64,000 nucleotides of DNA from Putridiphycobacter sp045107045 (lineage in GTDB: Bacteria > Bacteroidota > Bacteroidia > Flavobacteriales_D > Crocinitomicaceae): positions 26,737 through 90,736 of the forward strand of contig JBGCFR010000002.1 of assembly GCA_045107045.1 (NCBI GenBank), written 5' to 3'. Made by a program: the position numbers and the translations under genes. The notes under the pieces are model-generated. The model searched no databases and had not been told where the DNA came from. It saw only the letters and a program-made list of their open reading frames with translations. Positions 60,099-64,000 of the stretch are shown piece after piece. How positions within the stretch are numbered: position 1 is the stretch's first letter; each line of letters starts with the position of its first letter.

Positions 60099-63032
60099 AT
60101 GTCAGTATTGCGTAAGATAGTACTCCTATTTTGTTGCTTGCAATTTACTTTGCTCGGTCAAAACGTAATCCCTATTTTTCAAACAGGACACTTTTCAAAA
60201 ATTAATAAAGTTCGTTTTCACTCTAATAACCAAAACTTGATCAGCATTGGTGATGATGGTAAAATAATAGTTTGGGACATTAATTTGGGTTTACAACGGT
60301 CGGAAGTATTAGCCCATCAAAATGGTGTATTGGGAATTGATTTTGTGAACGATTCTGTCCTCATTAGTCTTGGTAATAATAATGACATCAAAACTTGGTC
60401 ATTTCCAAACTTGAATCAACTATCTGACCTCAAAATTGATAGAGACAGTATTCAGGCAATTACAATAATTCATAATAATAGTCTATGTCTAGTTGGTAAA
60501 TTGGTTCACTTTTATAATTTAGAAAAAGGAACCTATCAGACTGCGCAATATAGATCGAAGTGGTTATTCAAAAGCGTTGATTTTCATAAAAAACGGAATG
60601 AAATAGTAGTGACAGGACCGAAAGATAATTATGCAGTTGCCATTGATTTAAAGGATCCTGTTCTATTTAGAAAGTACTTTATTGGAAATATTCACAGTGC
60701 TCGCTTTGCAGATAGCTTGCTGTTATTGGCCTCCACCAATGGCAGATTACAGCATACCAATTTAAATAGTGATAAAAAGCTAAATTTTACCTTAACAGAC
60801 GATTTGAACTATGTATCGGATATGGATGCCCAAAATAATATAATTGCTTTGGGAACCGCATTTGGTTTTACCACTATTTTTAGTTCAATCAATCAAAAAA
60901 TAATCGCCAATATTGGCTTAAATGGAATTCCTATTTCGACTTTGTCATATAGTCAGGACAAGAAATGGTTAGCAATAGCCAACACGAAAGGAACTATTTA
61001 TTTATATGACGCTGAAAACTATAAGCTTAATAAAATATTGAAAGGCGCATCAGCAAGTATTACGGATCTAAAGGTATTTGATGATAATATGGTCATTGGC
61101 TATTCTGATGGTATTTTAAGACACATTCACTTGCCAACAAATCAAATTAAAAGTAATTCTGTAAAGCTCAATCAAGTTCAAGAGCAGAACGGAATCAATT
61201 ATGCTGTTCTTTCCGTTGATACTATTATTAATGGTTTAGTTGAGTTAACTGTATTAAAAAGTGACCGGCATTATGTCAAAACGAGTTTGATTACGAATGC
61301 TCAAAAAATAAAAGCAACATGGCAACTTGATATTAATAAAATTACTCTTGCTAAAATTATCAATGATAAACAAATTCGAAAGTTGACAAATACAAATTTT
61401 AAAGCTAATGTACCATTTCAATTCAGTGATTATTCAATTGAAAGTAAAAACTATATTTTCAATAATGCCAAGTACTCAATTAATCCAAAAAACTTTACTT
61501 TTTCTAAATTAGTATCAGAAAAAACTATTACCTATCCGTTAAAACATACGGCTCCCGTTACTGGCTTAAGGTTTTTACCATCCCATCAATTAATCCTATC
61601 TTTTTCGAATGATGGAAGTATTCGGTTTTGGGATACTCAAGGGAAATACTTAGCAGTACTTTACCTTTCAGGTCAGTATAGTTTCTTTTATCAAAACACA
61701 AATAATTTCTACTTTGCATCAAAGGAAATCCTCAATAAAATTGGATTTATTTATAACCAAAAACTATTTGCATATGAGCAATATGATGTTTACTATAATC
61801 GGCCAGATGAAGTGATGAAGCAACTGCCATTTTTTGATAAGAAAGACATTTCTAACTATCAAAAAGCCTATTTTAAGCGATTACAAAAGCTGGGCATTTT
61901 AAAAAATGATCTCAAAGTGTCCGACAATCTACCTGAAATTATAGTCGATTATTTTGATGAATATAGTACCAAGAAGGATGTGGTTAATTTTTCATTGACT
62001 ATGGCAGATTTAAAAGGAGACATTGCGGCTTATTCGTATTTAATAAATGGGATTGAAAAACGATTTGACTTAAAAGAACCAAAGCCAAATGTGGTTTCTG
62101 AAATTCAAATTGTATTGTCGTCTGGAATTAACCAAGTTGAATTTTATTGTACGAACAGTAAGGGTGTAAAATCACTCATTAAGAAGAAAATTATTACCTG
62201 TGAAAAGAATTTCAACAAACCAGATTTATACCTAGTAACCATTGGTGTCACAGAGTATGATAATCAGAGTTTTAATTTAAAGTATGCAAAGCAAGACGCA
62301 GAAGATATCAGTCAGATATTGAGTGATACAAAAACATATTCCAATATCAAAACAAAAGGAATTTTTGACGCTTCCTTTACAAAAGAAACATTTAGGGAGA
62401 TGTCTGATTTTTTGGATACAGCAAGAATCAATGATGTCATAGTTTTCTTTTATGCTGGACATGGTGTGTTAGATGATGAATTTAATTACTACTTGGCTAC
62501 CCATAATATGGATTTTGACAATCCGAAAGGGAAAGGTTTATTATTCGATTCAATTGAGAATATGTTTGAAGGGCTAGAGTGCAGAAACAAGCTAATGATG
62601 ATTGATGCCTGTTTTAGTGGAGAAATTGATAAAACCAGTTTATCGGCAGATACAACAGCCTTGGAGAATCTAGATGACGTTCAATTCAGGAGTACTCAAA
62701 TAGCTGCTATTGATGGGAATGGTGACATGGGTATTTTTGAATTATCAAAACTAATTTTTACTGATTTAAGGGTGAGTAAAGGCACTAATATTCTATCTTC
62801 ATCATCAGGTATTGAGTATGCTCTTGAAGGAGATAAATGGGGGAACGGCTTATTTACTTACGTTCTGAAAAAAGGGTTGATTGATCAAGAGGCTGACTTG
62901 AATGATGACAAACAAATCAGAATTATGGAACTACAAGTGTATCTTCGTGAAACTGTTTCGGCTTTATCTGAAGGCAGGCAAAATCCAATATTAAGAAAGG
63001 AGAATATTAAAAATAATTTTGTAGTATGGTAA
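60099..63032 (+). CDS. Exported WD40-repeat protein with caspase-like peptidase domain
   Basis: 977 residues: signal peptide (~1-20), WD40-like repeats (~28-300, e.g. ISIGDDGKIIVWDINLG, and again near 480-510 with LSFSNDGSIRFWDTQG), an intervening beta region, and a C14 caspase-like domain (~705-975). The catalytic pair is His788 in FFYAGHGV and Cys838 in MIDACFSGE. WD40-caspase fusions occur in several bacteria; the signal peptide places this one outside the cytosol. A downstream barrel-like gene overlaps its stop by seven bases. Role unknown. Confidence 0.88.
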   Translation: MSVLRKIVLLFCCLQFTLLGQNVIPIFQTGHFSKINKVRFHSNNQNLISIGDDGKIIVWDINLGLQRSEVLAHQNGVLGIDFVNDSVLISLGNNNDIKTWSFPNLNQLSDLKIDRDSIQAITIIHNNSLCLVGKLVHFYNLEKGTYQTAQYRSKWLFKSVDFHKKRNEIVVTGPKDNYAVAIDLKDPVLFRKYFIGNIHSARFADSLLLLASTNGRLQHTNLNSDKKLNFTLTDDLNYVSDMDAQNNIIALGTAFGFTTIFSSINQKIIANIGLNGIPISTLSYSQDKKWLAIANTKGTIYLYDAENYKLNKILKGASASITDLKVFDDNMVIGYSDGILRHIHLPTNQIKSNSVKLNQVQEQNGINYAVLSVDTIINGLVELTVLKSDRHYVKTSLITNAQKIKATWQLDINKITLAKIINDKQIRKLTNTNFKANVPFQFSDYSIESKNYIFNNAKYSINPKNFTFSKLVSEKTITYPLKHTAPVTGLRFLPSHQLILSFSNDGSIRFWDTQGKYLAVLYLSGQYSFFYQNTNNFYFASKEILNKIGFIYNQKLFAYEQYDVYYNRPDEVMKQLPFFDKKDISNYQKAYFKRLQKLGILKNDLKVSDNLPEIIVDYFDEYSTKKDVVNFSLTMADLKGDIAAYSYLINGIEKRFDLKEPKPNVVSEIQIVLSSGINQVEFYCTNSKGVKSLIKKKIITCEKNFNKPDLYLVTIGVTEYDNQSFNLKYAKQDAEDISQILSDTKTYSNIKTKGIFDASFTKETFREMSDFLDTARINDVIVFFYAGHGVLDDEFNYYLATHNMDFDNPKGKGLLFDSIENMFEGLECRNKLMMIDACFSGEIDKTSLSADTTALENLDDVQFRSTQIAAIDGNGDMGIFELSKLIFTDLRVSKGTNILSSSSGIEYALEGDKWGNGLFTYVLKKGLIDQEADLNDDKQIRIMELQVYLRETVSALSEGRQNPILRKENIKNNFVVW

Positions 63033-64000
63033 AATTCGTCATTGTCGTTTTTCTGTTTTTTGGAACCTTGGTTGCTCACGGACAAAATTTAAGTTTGGGT
63101 TTGGGCGGAAGAGTCAGCAATCAATGGGTGCAGAATGACACCGCATTCAATTTCGATATTATTAACGCAAACGGAGATAAGCTTATTTTGAAAACGATTC
63201 AAAATAGTGTAAAACTTACTAACGGCCTAAGCTTTCCAATTTATGCAAGGTACACTGGTAAACGTAATTGGTGGGCACAAGTTAATTATGGCTACGAAAC
63301 ATGGCGATTAGGTATTTCAGCAGAAACAACCCCAACAAATACTGCTATTGAAGCAGCAGTGCAGGCGAAAATTGATGAGTCTACATCAATGCTAGACTTG
63401 GAAGATTTAAGAGATGCTTATTTAGATGAAGTGCTGGATGAAAACACCTACAGTCTAGAAACCTTTGAAAGGATTCAATATAATCGACTTACTTTTGCTA
63501 TCGGATCCTCTTTGAATAAAAGAGGGCTCATTACATTTTATTACGGTGGCGGCTTTGATTTTTTTACGAGTAGTACCATTGAATCATACCAGGGTTTGGT
63601 TTACGAGAAAGAGGAGGTGCCACTGACGCATCAAATATTGGAGGCCATGCCAAAATTAGAATCAGTGCAGTTTTCACCATTCTTAAACCTTGGCATTGAA
63701 AAGCAAAATATTAGATTGGGGTTAGACTTTTCATTTTTTCCTGGTCCTGTTTTTGGTAGGCACAACGTTCGAAATGACACGATCTATGAAAGGTATCAAG
63801 ACTCGAGAGCTAGGGCAAATACGCGGGAAAATGATTTTGGAAGCCAATTGGTTAGAAATATAGCCTCATTAGGGGTGACTTTGAATTATACATTATTCAA
63901 TCAGAATTTTAACCAAGCGATTAGCGCAGATAAAAAAAATGTGCTTGACCCTCTTGTGATCGGGCGCTACCGGCAAAAACCAAAACTGATTCAGTATGGT
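63026..64000 (+). CDS. Exported barrel-like protein (3' partial)
   Basis: An open frame of 325 codons that runs off the window, starting with a signal peptide (MVKFVIVVFLFFGTLVAHGQ). The body alternates short hydrophobic strands and loops (SFPIYARYTGKRNWWAQVNYGYE, LTFAIGSS, LITFYYGGGFDFF, LGLDFSFFPGPVFG), typical of an outer-membrane beta barrel of Bacteroidetes. Its start overlaps the WD40-caspase stop, so the two are translated together. No family recognised; the C-terminus is not visible. Confidence 0.75.
   Translation, partial: MVKFVIVVFLFFGTLVAHGQNLSLGLGGRVSNQWVQNDTAFNFDIINANGDKLILKTIQNSVKLTNGLSFPIYARYTGKRNWWAQVNYGYETWRLGISAETTPTNTAIEAAVQAKIDESTSMLDLEDLRDAYLDEVLDENTYSLETFERIQYNRLTFAIGSSLNKRGLITFYYGGGFDFFTSSTIESYQGLVYEKEEVPLTHQILEAMPKLESVQFSPFLNLGIEKQNIRLGLDFSFFPGPVFGRHNVRNDTIYERYQDSRARANTRENDFGSQLVRNIASLGVTLNYTLFNQNFNQAISADKKNVLDPLVIGRYRQKPKLIQYG

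Noticed and set aside
1..64000. CRISPR arrays, prophage, insertion sequences or integrative elements
   Set aside because: No regularly spaced repeats, transposase, integrase, phage structural gene or target-site duplication was recognised anywhere in the window.

Overview
The window is a stretch of AT-rich bacterial chromosome from the phylum Bacteroidetes, most likely a marine-type member of the order Flavobacteriales. The family-level placement is inference. Support comes from type IX secretion system (T9SS) sorting domains at protein C-termini, the gliding genes gldE and gldD behind mutY and ssb, DUF4175 upstream of ybeY and mnmG, a 30-residue bS22-like ribosomal protein gene, and repeated TAnnTTTG -7 boxes, which are the Bacteroidetes sigma signature. 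No phage, integron, CRISPR array or insertion sequence was seen.

Layout. 1-6.4 kb: the end of a large T9SS-exported protein, a GT2 glycosyltransferase, two large membrane proteins of glycosyltransferase type and a Tat-signal LD-carboxypeptidase (cell envelope). 6.4-8 kb: an MFS transporter behind a long dyad, a Cys-rich 24-codon leader ORF and an intrinsic terminator, which together look like an attenuation system. 8-12 kb: a gene remnant, a sorted cupredoxin, small conserved proteins, an FMN-binding PNPOx-like protein and a MocR-type regulator. 12-16 kb: a probable metal operon (Cys-rich exported protein, TonB-dependent receptor, HMA protein) followed by dinB. 16-21 kb: nfu, a LytTR response regulator, an exported MORN-like repeat protein, an intergenic region with DnaA-box-like sequences, rpiB and a TlpA-like protein. 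21-29.4 kb: an ECF sigma factor with an unusual membrane partner carrying a T9SS type B sorting-like domain, then an operon of DUF4856 lipoprotein, imelysin-like lipoprotein, HTTM protein and TonB receptor whose promoter is flanked by two identical operator-like palindromes. 29.5-34 kb: a CotH/lamin-tail protein, tRNA-Cys, folB and gltX.

34-41 kb: DUF4175, an RsbW-like ATPase, ybeY, two tandem parS sites, mnmG and a methyltransferase. The parS pair suggests this part of the chromosome lies in the origin region. 41-48.7 kb: a toxin-23-like or beta-barrel protein, then tpx, dxs, a DEAD-box helicase, recX, RNase E/G, bS22 and HU on the minus strand. 48.8-54.9 kb: mutY, ssb, gldE, gldD, a histidine kinase and an ABC1/UbiB kinase. 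55-64 kb: a Crp/Fnr regulator with a palindromic site before a small membrane protein, a second LD-carboxypeptidase, metG, an FkbM methyltransferase, an exported WD40-caspase protein and, overlapping it, the start of an exported barrel-like protein that runs off the window.

Most genes are core Flavobacteriales genes. The most interesting signals are regulatory: the Cys-leader attenuator at about 6.5-6.75 kb, the twin operators at about 29.0 kb, the tandem parS sites at about 38.37 kb, and the sigma/type-B-sorting-domain pair at about 21.3-22.8 kb.
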